Assembly: GCA_024305745.1 (NCBI GenBank)
Contig: JAHRBS010000012.1
Coordinates: forward strand, 1,059,001-1,123,000
DNA: 64,000 nucleotides
Direction of reading: 5' to 3'
Source of the DNA: Polyporus tsugae
Lineage: Eukaryota > Basidiomycota > Agaricomycetes > Polyporales > Polyporaceae
This document shows, one piece after another, positions 36,400 through 48,784 of the stretch. The notes below the pieces were generated by a model that ran no database searches, was not told the DNA's origin, and worked only from the letters and a program-made list of their open reading frames with translations. Position 1 is the stretch's first letter, and every line of letters starts with the position of its first letter. The translations under genes and the position numbers were made by a program.

Positions 36400-37385
36400 C
36401 TAATCGTAGAAGACGAGCAGGCGGAGCTCAATGGACTCCCGCAGCGGCGCGTCCTTTGGGGTGGTGGGATCCTCGAAAGCGGTGTGAGGCGTGAAGACGG
36501 CCGTCTTGCCATCGTCCTGCGAATCGAAACTGCGACAAACGAACGATAACCGTGATCTGATCAGCGCCGTAGCACGTCATGTCCACGGCGGAGGCGAACT
36601 CGAACGCACCACTTGATGAGGACGAAATCGTCGGGCTCCATGCCGCGCACGTACTTCCACTTGTTCGCGGGGTTGAACTTGACGCTGAACGTCTCGCCGT
36701 CGCGGTCGGGGTACTTGAGCGTGGTGGGCACGAGGTCGTTCGACCGGTCGACGGTGCGGTAGTCGCAGAGCGCGAGCGGCCAGTCGAGCGCGGCGTGGTG
36801 GATGGGCCGCCACAGGTTGATGATCTGGAAGCGGTTCGCGAGGAGCTTGGGAACGTCCTCCGCGGGGAGGTGGCGGCGAACTCGGGCGACGGATGAGTCT
36901 TTCGTCTGGTCGATGTGCACCTGCGGCACGGGCTGGCGCTTCTGCGGCGAGTCCTCAATCTCGCCGGGGCGGCGACGGCGGATCGCTGATCATGCGGCTG
37001 TGGTGAGCGCATTGTGGTATAGAGAGAAGACAATGACGCCACACGCACTGTGGTCGAACACCACAGCCCTCGAGGCACCGGTCAGCCGCTGGACGAGTTC
37101 GACGGATTGGGGGTAGTATTCCTTCTCGATCACTTCGTCGTTCTCGAACGTTGTGTGCGACACGGCACCCTTGAAGAACTGAAAGCCGGTCGTGTCAAGC
37201 GAGACGGTGTGCTCCTTCCCGCGGATGTTCTCGATCTCGGAATCGTGAGGAACCATGACCCAGTTCCTCTGACGCTGGCCAGTGGAAGGATCGGCGTTGA
37301 TGTGGATAAATGGTTTGGAGCCGTCCGGTGGAGGGGAGAAGTAACAGAGGGAGGCGGGCACTGTATCTGCGGTCGACACGGTCAT
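36400..37385 (-). CDS. CmcJ/NvfI-family oxygenase-like protein, copy A
   Basis: Three exons (37385-37049, 36985-36610, 36529-36400) encode 280 residues, the normal length of the CmcJ/NvfI/AsaB group. Members are non-heme iron, 2-oxoglutarate-type hydroxylases or desaturases, many in fungal secondary-metabolite clusters. Family landmarks: LCYFSPPPDGSKPF, ENIRGKEHTVSLDTTGFQFF, the acidic-tyrosine EYYPQSVELV, VVFDHTIRRRRPGE, VHIDQT (the His-x-Asp metal pair), INLWRPI, DWPLALCDYRTV, and the late FTPHTAFEDPTTP with a second metal His and the Arg-rich end LRESIELRLLVFYD. The first donor follows CAC A so that DHT is restored. No TATA box was obvious. Copy B lies just upstream, with identical exon lengths. 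Confidence 0.92.
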
Positions 37386-38024
37386 CTTGTTTGGTAGAAC
37401 AGGATGTCGAGGACTTGCTTAGAATAGAGTTTCGGGACGGTGCAGTTTGCTGTGGCCAGTTAAGTACTGTGTACTTATGCAATCGAATTCAAGGCGTCAC
37501 TGGGCTGAGGGTTGGTCAGCCAACTCCCACAGGAAGCACACAAGTATTGGTCATTGACTTCTGCTTCTCACCTCGAATAACACCTCTGACAGCGTGCGCT
37601 TTCTCGTTGAGACAAGGCTGGAAAACTATTTGCTGAACATGGAGACCTTTTGAGCATCTTTGGGGTAGATATATGGCCCGATAGAAACTGTGAATATGGC
37701 CCATAGTGGAAGAAACTCGCAGTCGAGCTCCCTCGAGGACTCCAACTGGACCTCGGGACTATGCTAAGCGCCGAGCTTGGTCATCGGCTGCGCTGGTGAT
37801 AGATCGCAGATCTGCACGAAAACCCCGTCGACTCGGAGAACGGTAGAACTTCACTGGCACTGGCGGCCTACTTCGCTTGAACTGAAGAGCATTTCTAAGG
37901 CCGCACCCGCCCAGTGTTGCGACAAACTATCCGTAACACGGGGAGACAGAGCCTCGTCTAATACAACAACACACGATATTCTACCTTATATAGTTCCTAA
38001 CCGTGGTGGTACTAGGTGCTGAGT
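37386..38024. other. Spacer between the tandem oxygenase genes
   Basis: 0.64 kb with no gene; promoter of copy A and terminator of copy B. There is no obvious sequence sharing with the region upstream of copy B. Confidence 0.6.
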
Positions 38025-38986
38025 TTAGTCGTAAAATACAAGGAGGCGGAGCTCAATCGACTCGCGCAACGTCGCATCCTTCGGAGTCGTACGATCTTCA
38101 AACGCAGTGTGGGGCGTAAAAATCGCAGTCGTGCCGTTGTCTTGCGAATCATAACTGCAATACGAGGGGTGTTTTTCGATCAGCATCCTGCCAGCCCGCT
38201 CTCGCAATGCGAACATACCATTTGATGAGCACAAATTCGTCGGGCTCCATACCCCGCTGGTACTTCCATTTGTGGGCGGGGTTAAACTTCACGCTGAACG
38301 TCTGGCCGTCACGGTCGGGATACTTGAGCGTGCTAGGTACCAGGTCGTCCGAGCGATCGACGGTGCGGTAGTCGCAGAGTGCGAGGGGCCAGTCGTATGC
38401 CGCGTTCTTAATGGGACGCCAGAGATTGATGATCTGGAAACGCTTCGACAGGAGCTGAGGGACCTCCTCGGCGGGCAGATGCCGATGGACGCGAGCAATG
38501 GCGGACTCCTCCGTCTGGTCGATGTGCACCTGCGGCACGGGCTGACGCTTGTCAGGCGAGTCTTCAATCTCGCCGGGACGCCGACGGCGGATGGCTGTGA
38601 ACCTTGTGTTTAGTTACTGCCCTACTAATGCAGGGTGATTTTCACGTACTGTGGTCGAACACAACCGCCCTTGACGCTCCGGTGAGCTCCTTCACGACGT
38701 CGATAGACTGGGGGTAGTATTCCTTTTGAACGACCTCGTCGCTTTCAAACGTGGTATGGGGAACCGCCCGCCTGACAAATTGGAAGCCGGTGGTGTCCAG
38801 AGAGATGGTGTGTTCCTTTCCGCGGATATTCTCGACTTCCATTTGGTGCGGAACCGCCTCCCAGTTCGTGGAGCGTTTGCCAGTGACAGGGTCAGCGTTG
38901 ACGTAGGTGTATGGCGTGGACCCGTCGAGAGGCGGTGAGAAGTAGACAAGGGTCGATGTGACCGAGCTGGCGTTCGAAACAGTCAT
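38025..38986 (-). CDS. CmcJ/NvfI-family oxygenase-like protein, copy B
   Basis: Three exons (38986-38650, 38594-38219, 38154-38025) of 337, 376 and 130 nt, exactly the lengths of copy A, encode 280 residues. All family landmarks are present: LVYFSPPLDGSTPY, ENIRGKEHTISLDTTGFQF, EYYPQSIDVVKEL, FDHTIRRRRPGEIE, VHIDQT, INLWRPI, CDYRTVDRSDD and FTPHTAFEDRTTPKDA. By eye most residues match copy A, while the introns differ in sequence, so the duplication is clear but not very recent. Copy B has less GC at third positions in its last exon than copy A. A TATA box lies 70 nt before its ATG. Both copies look functional; different substrates or expression are possible. Confidence 0.92.
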
Positions 38987-39055
38987 GGTTGAGTGTGAGT
39001 GTGGGGAGGGAGAGGAATGGACGGCGGGTTTGGTGGTTCGAAATCTTCGACCGGG

Positions 39056-39063
39056 TTTTTATA
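39056..39063 (-). promoter_or_regulatory. TATA box of oxygenase copy B
   Basis: TATAAAAA on the minus strand, 70 bases before the ATG at 38986. Confidence 0.55.
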
Positions 39064-39582
39064 CCATGATGTCTGACAGCCGCTTCGGCCATCGGCTGGA
39101 CCGCCATCCTCCTTGTGAGGTCTTCCGCATGCTATGGTAAGAGAATCGGAATCGCCAAAAGTGTTTGTCAGCCAACTTCTCAGCAATACCATAGAAGCAC
39201 GCAACCGTCACGATCAAGATGTCAGACTCTCTCAGACCTCCCGCGATGAGAGTACAACAAATTGGTCCTCCAGAGGGGTTTACAATTGATTTCAAGGGAC
39301 CTGATACTGCTGACCAAGAGCGTTCAAGAGAGGGAGAGAAGGTTGGTAAGCGCTCCTTACGATAACTTGATTATAATGCATGGGCGCTTCCCCGGATTGC
39401 CAGTTGGCCGTCGAAGTTCAAATGCGGTGTCACCAGGCTGTCACCGTCCTCCCTCCCCACAGGTTACTTACTTATATGTAATGCAAGTCCTGTAGAACGA
39501 TACAACAGTTTAAGGCTGTCTTATTGGACTTCACGATGTACGACACTTGACAATATCAAGCTAGCCGTGGCTCAGTTCCAAG
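39064..39582. other. Intergenic
   Basis: Upstream region of oxygenase copy B; no gene seen, ending at the left inverted repeat of the element at 39583. Confidence 0.6.
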
Positions 39583-40293
39583 TAAGATTGGCCCACTGCA
39601 CAACTGACTACTATGTCACAGCGTTACGGAGCACGTGAGTCGGGCGCTTTCCATGACGAACTCGCACTTATCACAAGCTAAATAGACATATCATCCACAC
39701 AAAGGCTTTGCAAAGTCTATGCGCAGTGCACCTGCCTTCGTGTTTGCACGCATACAACGTAGAGCTCATGCGGCAATCCTCAGGCTCACACTCACCTCTA
39801 GTCCTCGGTTTGTAGCGGGCCAGAGGAGTGTCTCAGGCTCAGGCGGACGCCCGGGCCCCAGGCCTTTGGTTTCTGTATGAGGGGAATGATTTTTGGGATG
39901 CACCGTGAGTCGCAGACCCAAAACATGTCAGAAAACAAATTTCAGCCATTTGTCTCTGGGTAGGAGAATGCAGAGGAGTTTATGCACACTCGGTCGCAGA
40001 TAAGTGTTCTTGGCGTCTCTCGTGAGACAACCCGAATGGAACTTATGACGAGACGCCCATCTTCTCGGGCAAAGCGGAAGTGTATCTACTTTTCAACAGA
40101 GCCATAAATCAAAAATCGAGAACCTTAACTTTTTAGAACCTCAGTTCCCTCACAAAGTTATGGTTTTTGATTTTCGAGAAGGGGACTCACTCTGGAGCCT
40201 ATAGTTTTCGAAAGTTTTATCCCCGCCAGAATGGTCGAAGTGTGACAGGTTTGTATCACGTGATGTAGTCAGTTGTGCAGTAGGCCAATCTTA
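39583..40293. mobile_element. 711-bp element with 29-bp terminal inverted repeats (non-autonomous DNA transposon)
   Basis: Positions 39583-39611 and 40265-40293 are inverted copies matching at 28 of 29 bases (TAAGATTGGCC at the outer end, ACAACTGACTAC at the inner end). The outermost TA on each side could be a TA target duplication around repeats starting AGATTGG, as in Tc1/mariner insertions. The inside has no transposase frame and carries a weaker internal inverted repeat around 40100-40180 (AAATCAAAAA). The length and lack of coding suggest a non-autonomous element. The superfamily is not certain. Confidence 0.7.
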
Positions 40294-40370
40294 AGGCCAG
40301 TGAGCGGGTACTGTAACTCAGTACAAAACATCGTTGGAGTCGCGCAGTACAGGATCCGCCCAAAGAGTCG

Positions 40371-42210
40371 TCACCAATGTCTGCTTGCATCCGGAGCCAC
40401 GCCGTTAGCCATCCGAAGCATCGTCGCCATCCCGCTCAACGTGGAGAACTACACAAGTCACAAGTCTCGATCAGAATTAAACAGTGACGAAAAAGCCTTT
40501 GACGGACCACTCACCCCGTTTCCAATGAACACCTGCGCCCTCTGCGCGACGAGCACGTCCAGCGCCTGCGAGACGTACTTCTGCTCCGGGGTCAGCACGA
40601 GATCCCTGCTGCTCGAGACGTGCGCCCAAGGGTGCTTCGCGCGCAGCGCGGCCTTGAGCTGGGAGACCCACGAGGGCGAGCCGTTGGTCATGATGTAGAC
40701 ATTCGTTAAGCCGCTGCCTGCTCCTGTGCGGCGGATCTCCTCCACACGCTCGACGATCATGCTGATGTCTGGGAAGCAGTGGCGTGTGTACAGTGCGTTC
40801 TTCTCCTGCTCTGAGATGCCTTCGGGAAGGCGCCAGTGGTCCGGGAGGGCGGGGAAGGAGTTGAAACCCGTGTAGCCGATAGAACGACGCGCGAGGATGT
40901 CATGGCAGTGTCCTTTGAAGTCGCCTCGGCGGACATGCAGGACCAGTAGTCCTGGGATGGGATCGTAGCGCACTAGACCGGAGATAGACGAGGAAGAGAG
41001 AGCGGGCTCGAAAGGAGAGGTGGGCGAGATGACCTCGCGGTTGTTGTCGAGCGCAAGCTCGACCAGCGTCGACCAGCCGAACGACTGCACGATAGGCGAC
41101 TGGGAGAAGTGCGGCCAGATGTCGACCAGCCTCGCGGCATCCGCGAACACGCTGAATCGGGCATCGACACAATACTCTGAGATAACTGCGGACTCACCGG
41201 ATGGAAGTTGGGGAGACTCACTGCTCGTCGAAGATCTCCGGCGGACTCCGAGCGACCTCGACGCATCGATGGGGTTCCATCTTGTCCATCCATTTCTGCA
41301 CCAGAGTCTCCGCGGACGGGTTGAGCAGTGCATCGTTGACTTCGTAGCTTCCGATGATGGCGCGGTCCTGACAGACCTCGTAGAAGTATTCGGGTGTGAC
41401 AGCGCGAGGGATCCCGGAACCAGCAGGAAAGTGGGCGCCGACAATGGGTCCTAATACATCGATTTCAGGAGATATCCCCGAGCGAACGTAGATTTGGAAT
41501 ACGCGTACCTTGTATCAATGCAGTGAGCGGTATCCTCGACGGGATTGGTTTCAAATTATACACCGAGTAGTCCGACTCTCCTCGGCTCCAGGTGTAGTTG
41601 TCGAATACAAATCTGCATCAAACGTGTTAGGAATCCCTTCCATCTTCTCTGATATCAGGATCACGAATAAAGACCAATACTCACGCTCTATTTGTCCTGT
41701 AAGCCAGATATGCGTTCAGAAATAGCTCTTGCATGGCGTTGCCCCAACCGCACTCTGTCCGATGTCCCACTGTCAGCTACTGGGGTCTTCGTTTGCCGTG
41801 ACGGACGCGTAACGCTAGAGTCGGATTGGGCTCGGGGAAGTAGACTCACTGCTTGCGTGGTTCGCGATCCACAAATAGCTCCCATTCCTCCCCTCAGGGA
41901 GCGGTAGCGATGGATCGTGCTGCGGGAGCTTCAATTCCGCCTCGTGGAACCTCCGGTACAGCGGTGGGAGCGAGTAGTGGAAGACGTAGGTCGTAGCCGC
42001 CACGCACCCGGCCACAAGGATCCCTAGGACGAGGAGAGCGATCCTCAGACGTCTCCGGGAGGTCAAGACGTGGCAGATGCGCCGGAATCCATATCCATGT
42101 TGGGGCTTTTGCTGCAAGTCAGATGCAGAGGGGAGGGGGTCGTAGCCCGAGGAAGATGATCGCGTGCGATAGGGGGAGAGGAGATATGAGAGGGATTGCT
42201 GGGGCATCAT
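40371..42210 (-). CDS. O-fucosyltransferase-like type II membrane protein (basidiomycete-expanded family)
   Basis: Six exons (42210-41850, 41754-41685, 41612-41509, 41450-41222, 41151-40515, 40448-40371) encode 492 residues. A cytosolic N-terminus is followed by one signal anchor near residues 55-80 (LRIALLVLGILVAGCVAATT), so the rest should lie in the Golgi or ER lumen. Family landmarks: GWGNAMQELFLNAYLAYRTN, FVFDNYTWSRG, IPSRIPLTALIQGPIVGA, SPIVQSFGW, LLVLHVRRGDFKGHC, YTGFNSFPALPD, LTNVYIMTNG and QRAQVFIGNGFSTLSG. The HVRRGDF motif is the GDP-binding-type motif of O-fucosyltransferase folds. This family is common in mushrooms, but donor and acceptor are unknown. Start choice: ATG 42210, directly followed by a second ATG. 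Confidence 0.9.
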
Positions 42211-43745
42211 GGAAGACCGTTCGAGGCGACACCACACTCGACGTACGCAGATGGAAATATTTCGGCACCAAGGTCAACGCGAAGAGACCAGAGAGAGACC
42301 ACAAACTTGTGGCTGGTCGGCGTGGGGCAGCCTGCGCGATGAGGGGGGACAGCGAGGCATAGATCTGGTCTTGGATCGGCATCCGTTGAGCGAAAGACTA
42401 GTACTGTACTGGCTGGCCCATACTTTTGGGGGTTAGCGGCTAGCCAACGCGCGTGGTCGCCGTAAATACTTACATAGTTACGCCGCCGCTCTGCTGGTCC
42501 CGGTCAGTGGTCGCGCTCGCCGCTCAACGTCAACGTCAAAGGCTGGTCTCTATCGACCTGTCAAAGATATTTTTACTGTTAGGGAGGATGTCAACATTCA
42601 ATGGACAAATGCGGGGTTATGCCATGCCGCATACCAATGCTGCGTGGTACAAGCACTCACCGCGACGTCGACGCATGCACCCGGGGCTCCGACGACGAGT
42701 GAAAGTTGGTGCACAACATGGCATGCCCCTCGCGACTGCTAGTCCCACACTCGCAAGCTTTCGCGATCGTCTCGTTCAGAGTGCTGCGATCTCCTAGTGT
42801 AGCTGCCATAGTACTGTACTTCAACTGTACTAAGACACAAGTAGGGGAACCTGGCGGAAAAGTGATCAGAGGAGTCACTTTTTAGGCATTTCTGGATCAC
42901 GCCGCGATGATTGCGGCAGTCGTCCGAGATTGGACCCGAACAGTTGCACCAAAAAGTGTGGGAGTGATCTGCGCATGCCAGTCTCCAACTCTCCGAGACC
43001 AGGTCGACGAAGTACATACTTACCAGCAACGAAAATTAACTGCACGCCGGACAAACGCGATGTTACAATATATGGGGGTGGGTTCCCTAAACAAAGAAGC
43101 CTTGCATCGATTCATGTTGTGATGTCGTGAAGTACGTTAAGTATCCTATGCGGGTGAACGAGCATCCGGCATCCAACTTGAACAACGTATCACTACAGAG
43201 TACAAGGGGGAGGGCCGCGCGCACGGCGAAGCGAAAGCAAAAGCGACAAAACAATTAGGAACTGTGGAACAACACCGTGACCGAGGAATGCAAATGTGAA
43301 TGCGGGAAAGCGCAAGTGCAACATGAACGAGGCAAAAATGTGCAACGGCAACAGTGTCAATCGATAAAGGAGATAGAAGAACTGAATGCGTGAGAGTTGC
43401 AGGTAATGCAATAAGCGAGTGCCGGGGAAAAGGGGACAATGAACTTGAACCGGAGCCAAGGGGAACGGAATGGAGCGAGCGTGAGGGAGGCAGCAGCAGC
43501 AGCAGTGAAAGCACGAAACGAGCGTATGATGAACTAAGTGTCACTTTCCAAATGAATGAATGAGGGTCCGCGTGTCCATGAGAGTCCGACGTCTCTCTCC
43601 AATCTCCAGAACCTACAAACTCTTCTCGTAAAGCTCCCACGTGCGCCCCCTCCGCCGCTCTATACGGCTGCAAAGAGAGGGGGTACAAGGAGGAGCAGAA
43701 GCGTGTTGGGTCGTGAGTTGACCCGGACAGAGCGGGCGAAGCAGT
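42211..43745. other. Intergenic
   Basis: About 1.5 kb with low-complexity frames only. It includes a small hairpin AAAAGTGA/TCACTTTT near 42856-42881. No gene supported. Confidence 0.55.
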
Positions 43746-44799
43746 TTAGACGCTGGTGCCGAAGACGGGCGTCTGTGGGAAGCGCAGCTCCGCGAACATG
43801 CCGCCGAGGCTGGCGTAGTGGTGGTCTGGGAGCCGAGGGGACTGGACGTAGTCCACGCCAGGCATGCGGACGGAGTCGAGGAAGGAGATGAAGATGGGCG
43901 TGCGCATGGGCATGACCGCGCGGGGGTCGTCCAGGGGCCCGATCGGGCGGAGGTGCATGCTGGAGCTGAACGAAGACGGAACTGCGGGCGACTTGAGGGT
44001 GGGCGTGGGCGTCATGGGCGTGCCCACAAGCCCCATGGCAAGCAGGCCGTACATGATGCTGCGGATCAGACGCGCGGTTGGGACATTTCATTCCACATAG
44101 GAATCAAGCGTTTCGTTGAGTGAGGAGTCAGTTGGGCGGGAAGAGAGACGTTGATGACGGCACTTACCTCGACTTCTTGTTTGACCACGAGTCGAAGGGT
44201 ACCATGCCGATGTCCGCATACTGCCTGACGGCAGCAGACGTCAAGGGAATCTCGTCAGGCCCAGTGGTCGCGTCCACGGAGATCGGAGCGCGGGGGGGTC
44301 TGCGCGCGCGTCTGGAGGCGAACGACCCAGAGCCCACCTGCTTGATGGGCATGGGGAGCGTCCGGGCCTGCGTTCTTGGAATCGCTATGAACGGGTAGCA
44401 AAGACGCGGGATTAACACCGCGGGACGAGTGTGGGGGAGAGATGAAGGAGACGCACCGAGTATATCAGCAGCGAGAATCTCTGCCGTGGTGTCGTCCTCC
44501 ATGAGCCTGGTCATGCTGGCGTCATAGTCGTGGGCGGACTTGAGCCAGGACTGCAAAAGAGTGAGGGAGTTGGAGTTAAGGCCGGCGTGCTTGAGGGGGA
44601 CGTCGATGCCCATGGGAGACTGGGAGTGACCCAGGCTGGCGATCTGTTCAGCGATCGTCATGGCGAGCTCGGTTAAGGCGGCCTTCTCGAGACGGAAGGA
44701 GGGACAGCGGACGGAAAGCGAGGGGCGTGCAGCAGCTGGTGCGGCCGTAGGGGCTTCCATAACGTTGATGGCGGGGATGGCAGCGAGCTTGGGGTTCAT
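43746..44799 (-). CDS. Conserved protein of unknown function, Pro/Ala/Ser-rich
   Basis: Three exons (44799-44457, 44384-44168, 44058-43746) encode 290 residues. It starts MNPKLAAIPAINVMEAPTA. A helical N-terminal region (LEKAALTELAMTIAEQIASL, then SLTLLQSWLKSAHDYDASMT) might mediate protein contacts. The middle is basic and disordered (SFASRRARRPPRAPIS). The C-terminal third is Pro/Met/Thr-rich, ending FAELRFPQTPVFGTSV. I recognise no named domain, signal peptide or membrane span. Exon phases fit and the three exons share the same third-position GC bias, which supports a real gene. Confidence 0.72.
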
Positions 44800-47714
44800 G
44801 ACGGCGACGTGAAGAATCGTTGGTGCGTTGCTTAGGATTTGCGTTGCAAAAAGTGACTGTAAGCTCCTTAGAGAGACGAAGACGTCGAGAAGAAATGGAA
44901 GGATTAAGAGGGTAGGAAGAAGGAGCTGTACAATCGACCTGCGATGTGCGAAGGAAAGAGTTGGTCACGGGAGAAAAGATGGGAGGGAACCGGAGAAACA
45001 GACGGACAGGCGTCGGGCTACTTGAAGGACGCACACTGCTCGGTTGTCAGACTATCGGCGTCGTGTCGTCTGGCATTGCTCATGAGTACCGGCCTCAGCG
45101 CGGACATCGGAGGCAACAGGCTGATGGTCCGAGTCGTCATGCAGGGGGGCCTGTATGCTGATCCCGCATAGCCACACCACCTGGGATCAGTCGCAACGTC
45201 TATCATTGGCCCACGTACCGCTACTGGCATCCTCCCATCCACACCTTCCGTCTTCTCTGGCATCCAACAGCCATGAATGACACGAGAACATCGCAGGAAA
45301 GCATCGTGGATATGGATGTGGATGTACACATCTTGGGGGGGGGGGGGGGCAAGAATCGACGAGGACTGAGGTGGGCACGGAGGATGGAGAAGGCCGAGGC
45401 GAGGCAGAGTGGGCTCTACTTACTGTAACCGCTTTCGGACACGTGGGGCGCTCCGAGCCTCCGCACGGTGGCAACTCCCGTCTCAGGTACATCCTCTCCT
45501 CAGTAAGAGTATTGGCAACTACAATCACCATCCACTCTCTCGTCTCTACTCCATCTCGGTCCACCGGCTCTTACCATGTTGTCATTAACCAGTGCCGTGC
45601 CTCGATGACGCCTTCTCGCCCCACCTCAGCCCACACGCACCGTGGGGTCAAAGGCAAGTGGAAGCCATGCCCATCACGAATGCACATCCTACGCATCCAT
45701 ACACGTATTACACACATCCATCGCTTGTACAAGCGGCCTGACAGGCCTCCCACACGGAGCGATACGATATGAGTATACTTAGGATATGAGTACACAAGTG
45801 CTAGTACCAAGTACCAGACAGGTACCAGGCTAGTACCATGCATTACAGTAGGACCACAAGACCATCGTGCCTGCCGGTTATCATCAACGTCCGCCCAGGC
45901 TCCTGTGCCACAAGGATCTGCCACATATTCCCATGCTGCCTTTTACCAGGCACTACGGTGCACGCCACTTAAATTAAAGACTCTTACATCCAGCCACATG
46001 AGGAGTGCTGCTTTCGGAAGCCTTGGTCTCGTTCTCCAATCCCGCAGCTGGCGAATATCGATAGGTGGGTCAAATCCTGTCTTCGCAGCTCTTCTCATCT
46101 TCTGTTTTCCATCACGCAAGCAGCATTCGCATCTTACGAAGACCACAGAAGCCTGTCACATACAAGTTATTCTTGCAAGTTGCAACCCGATCATGATGAA
46201 GCAGATCAAATAGAGTAAGTAATTATGCTTACAGGTGATGCAGATGCCCCAGCACGATCATCACGGGCGTTACGGCCGACTCGGAGGCCGCGCTCCCTCC
46301 CAGTTCCCTCCCTGATCAAGCCTGAGCGTCCTATCGTCGATAATGCGGAGGAAAAGAGTTCGTGTTTCTCATCCACGTGCATTTGGTTCTCGTCAGTAGC
46401 GATGCTTCAAGCATCCGGGATGTCCAACGACGCGGAACCTTCCGCGAGTGAACGCAACCTGCTTGGAATTCGGAGGGAAGAGGATGCACAGGCTGATCGA
46501 GTCAAGCTCGGCCCGACGAAACATACATCCGTCTAGAGATCTTGATGAGCCACCATAAATCTTTAACGGCTCGACATCGACGATGTGCAGGGATGTGCCA
46601 GACGAGAGTAAAACTGAATGGAAGAGTTCACAGTGACAAAAATTGAACGAGAAATAAGTCAACCGATCTCACCGTTCCGACCGCCAGTGCGAGGGTGGAT
46701 GCCAGGACAACGTCGACTGTGCGCAAGGAACCAGCCTCGGAGCCACTCAATGGTCACTGGTGACAAGCCCGAGGCTGAGGTAGACTAAAAGAGTAGGGTC
46801 GCAAAGTTTAAAACATCCTCCGAACCCGTTAGTTCTCGATATTTCCCCATGCTACGTATCCTCTTGGGTCCTCTCTGTGGCCTCTCTGCCAATTTTTGAT
46901 TTGTGCGCTTGTATATAGGTATGGCGTTTTGAATGTCGCGAATGTCTTGATCCCTGAAGTTTGCGCGCCAGGACCCAGGCGAGGTCTGAGGATCGATGGC
47001 CTGCCTATACACGTCGGTGACGGGACTGGGGCATTGGAGTCCAGACCATGTAGCAACCGAGTCATAACTAGGCTGAAGAAATCGAGAAGCCGAGGAAATG
47101 ACTGTGGGCAGGAACGACCGTCGCAATGAGCATAGGCGGAGCTCGGTGGTGGGTTGACCATATATTGTACTTACTTACCCTAGTCATTCCACATTGTCAT
47201 ACGTGGCTCTGTCCATCACCTTGAATGAGGAAACAGAGCAGTAAGTACGTAAAGCTCACCATGAATCTGGAACTTGGAAGCCAGCAAGTTCATGGTGGTG
47301 GCAGGTCCGACCGGGTCTGCGATCATTGAGTTTATGGTCGATGCGAGTACCATCACATATAAATTGGGGTGACACTATAAGCCTAGCACAAACATCCAGG
47401 TTAGTTCAAGACACTTCTAGATTTGGTCGGTATGCTTCGGACTCGGTCGATGATAGTAGACACCATTAATCAGTTGGGCAAGCAGTCGGAGCAGGACGAG
47501 GTCAAGACGACAAGCGCCCAAGGGGGACGGTGGCGTCACACTTCGGCTCAACGACAACGTCACGCGTCACTTACACCGTCACTTCCGAATCGAGCACCTC
47601 CAAGTCGGATACCGCCGCCCGACACCCCACTGTTGCCGTCTTCTATCGTCTCTGGGCACCCTTTGCTCGTCTGGGCCTTTCATTTTCGTTCAGTAACTAT
47701 ACGACGAAGTCACG
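44800..47714. other. 2.9-kb gene-poor stretch
   Basis: No gene supported. It contains a run of 15 G at 45335-45349 and a patch at 45775-45840 where GTACCA-like words recur about five times. The right end should hold the promoter of V-ATPase subunit E. Confidence 0.55.
45335..45349 (+). repeat. G15 homopolymer
   Basis: Fifteen consecutive G flanked by CTT and CAAG. It is prone to slippage and sequencing-length error and could form a G-quadruplex. Confidence 0.95.
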
Positions 47715-48784
47715 ATGGCGAGCCGACCGCTCAACGACGATGAGGTGCTCTCCGAGATGAACAAGATGGTTCGTACACATGCTCGGAATCCAATGCACAC
47801 AGACTCGCACGCAGCGCGATGCGTGTGGACCGGACGTTGTCTCACCACGCTGCGTACTACAGGTGGCGTTCATCAAGCAGGAGGCACTTGAGAAGGCACG
47901 AGAGATCAAGGTCAAGGCGGATGAGGAGTTTGCGATTGAGAAGGTACGTTGCCAAACGCTATAGACCGTGCAACCACCGAAGGAAGCACGGACGGACGCT
48001 GAGTGGGGTCGGATCGCATGCAGGCGAAGCTGGTGAAGCAAGAGCAGCTGGCCATCGACGCTCTCTACGAGAAGAAGCGCAAGGGTGCCGAGGTGTCGCA
48101 GAAGATGTACGTCCCACCCCGTGTATCTGTATCCGTCTCCCCCCCCCCTCATCGTCTACGGCACATGCGCGATCTAACCTCATGCGAATCCTCATCTTTC
48201 CCTAGCACGCACTCGACGCTAACGAACAAGTCCCGGCTGAAGCTCCTCCAACAGCGCGAGGAGCACCTCCAGGACCTCTTCGCGACCGCCCGCACGGCGA
48301 TCGACGAGCTCGCCAAGGACGAGGCGCGCTACGTCCAGTTCCTCGAGGGCATCATCGTCCAGGGCTTCCTCGCCCAGCTCGAGCCCGAGGTCACCGTGCA
48401 CGCTCGCCAGAAGGACGTTGAGGTCGTTCAGCGTGCGGCAGACGGCGCGGCGCGGCAGTACAACGAGATCAGCGGCCGGACGGTCAAGCCGACCGTCGAG
48501 GGCTCGCTAAGCAACGAGATGTGAGCGCCCTCTGCGGACTTCTGGCGGTGCGGGTGCTGACTGTGGGGTGACAGTGCCGGTGGTATCAAGCTGGTCAGTG
48601 GCACGAAACGCATTACGATTGATAACACCCTCGACGAGCGGCTACGATTACTCGAGGATAGGGTATGTTCATGTCCTCTGTACAGGTATCATAAACGCTC
48701 ACCGCGCACATCTGTACACAGATGTTGCCCGAGATTAGGACCGACCTCTTCGGCTCAAACCCCAACCGCAAGTTCTACACATGA
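47715..48784 (+). CDS. VMA4: V-type H+-ATPase subunit E (peripheral stalk)
   Basis: Part of the peripheral stator of the vacuolar proton pump that acidifies vacuoles and other organelles. Six exons (47715-47768, 47863-47943, 48024-48106, 48206-48520, 48575-48662, 48722-48784) encode 227 residues, the usual length. The start MASRPLNDDEVLSEMNKMVA is followed by the coiled-coil AFIKQEALEKAREIKVKADE. The family segments SRLKLLQQREEHLQDLF and ITIDNTLDERLRLLEDRMLP and the C-terminal EIRTDLFGSNPNRKFYT are all present. Nothing is missing. Very strong GC3 bias fits a highly expressed housekeeping gene. Confidence 0.97.

Noticed and set aside
43146..43688. 180-codon minus-strand frame rich in Leu, Ser and Pro
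   Set aside because: Low-complexity composition, no start context and no splice or family support.
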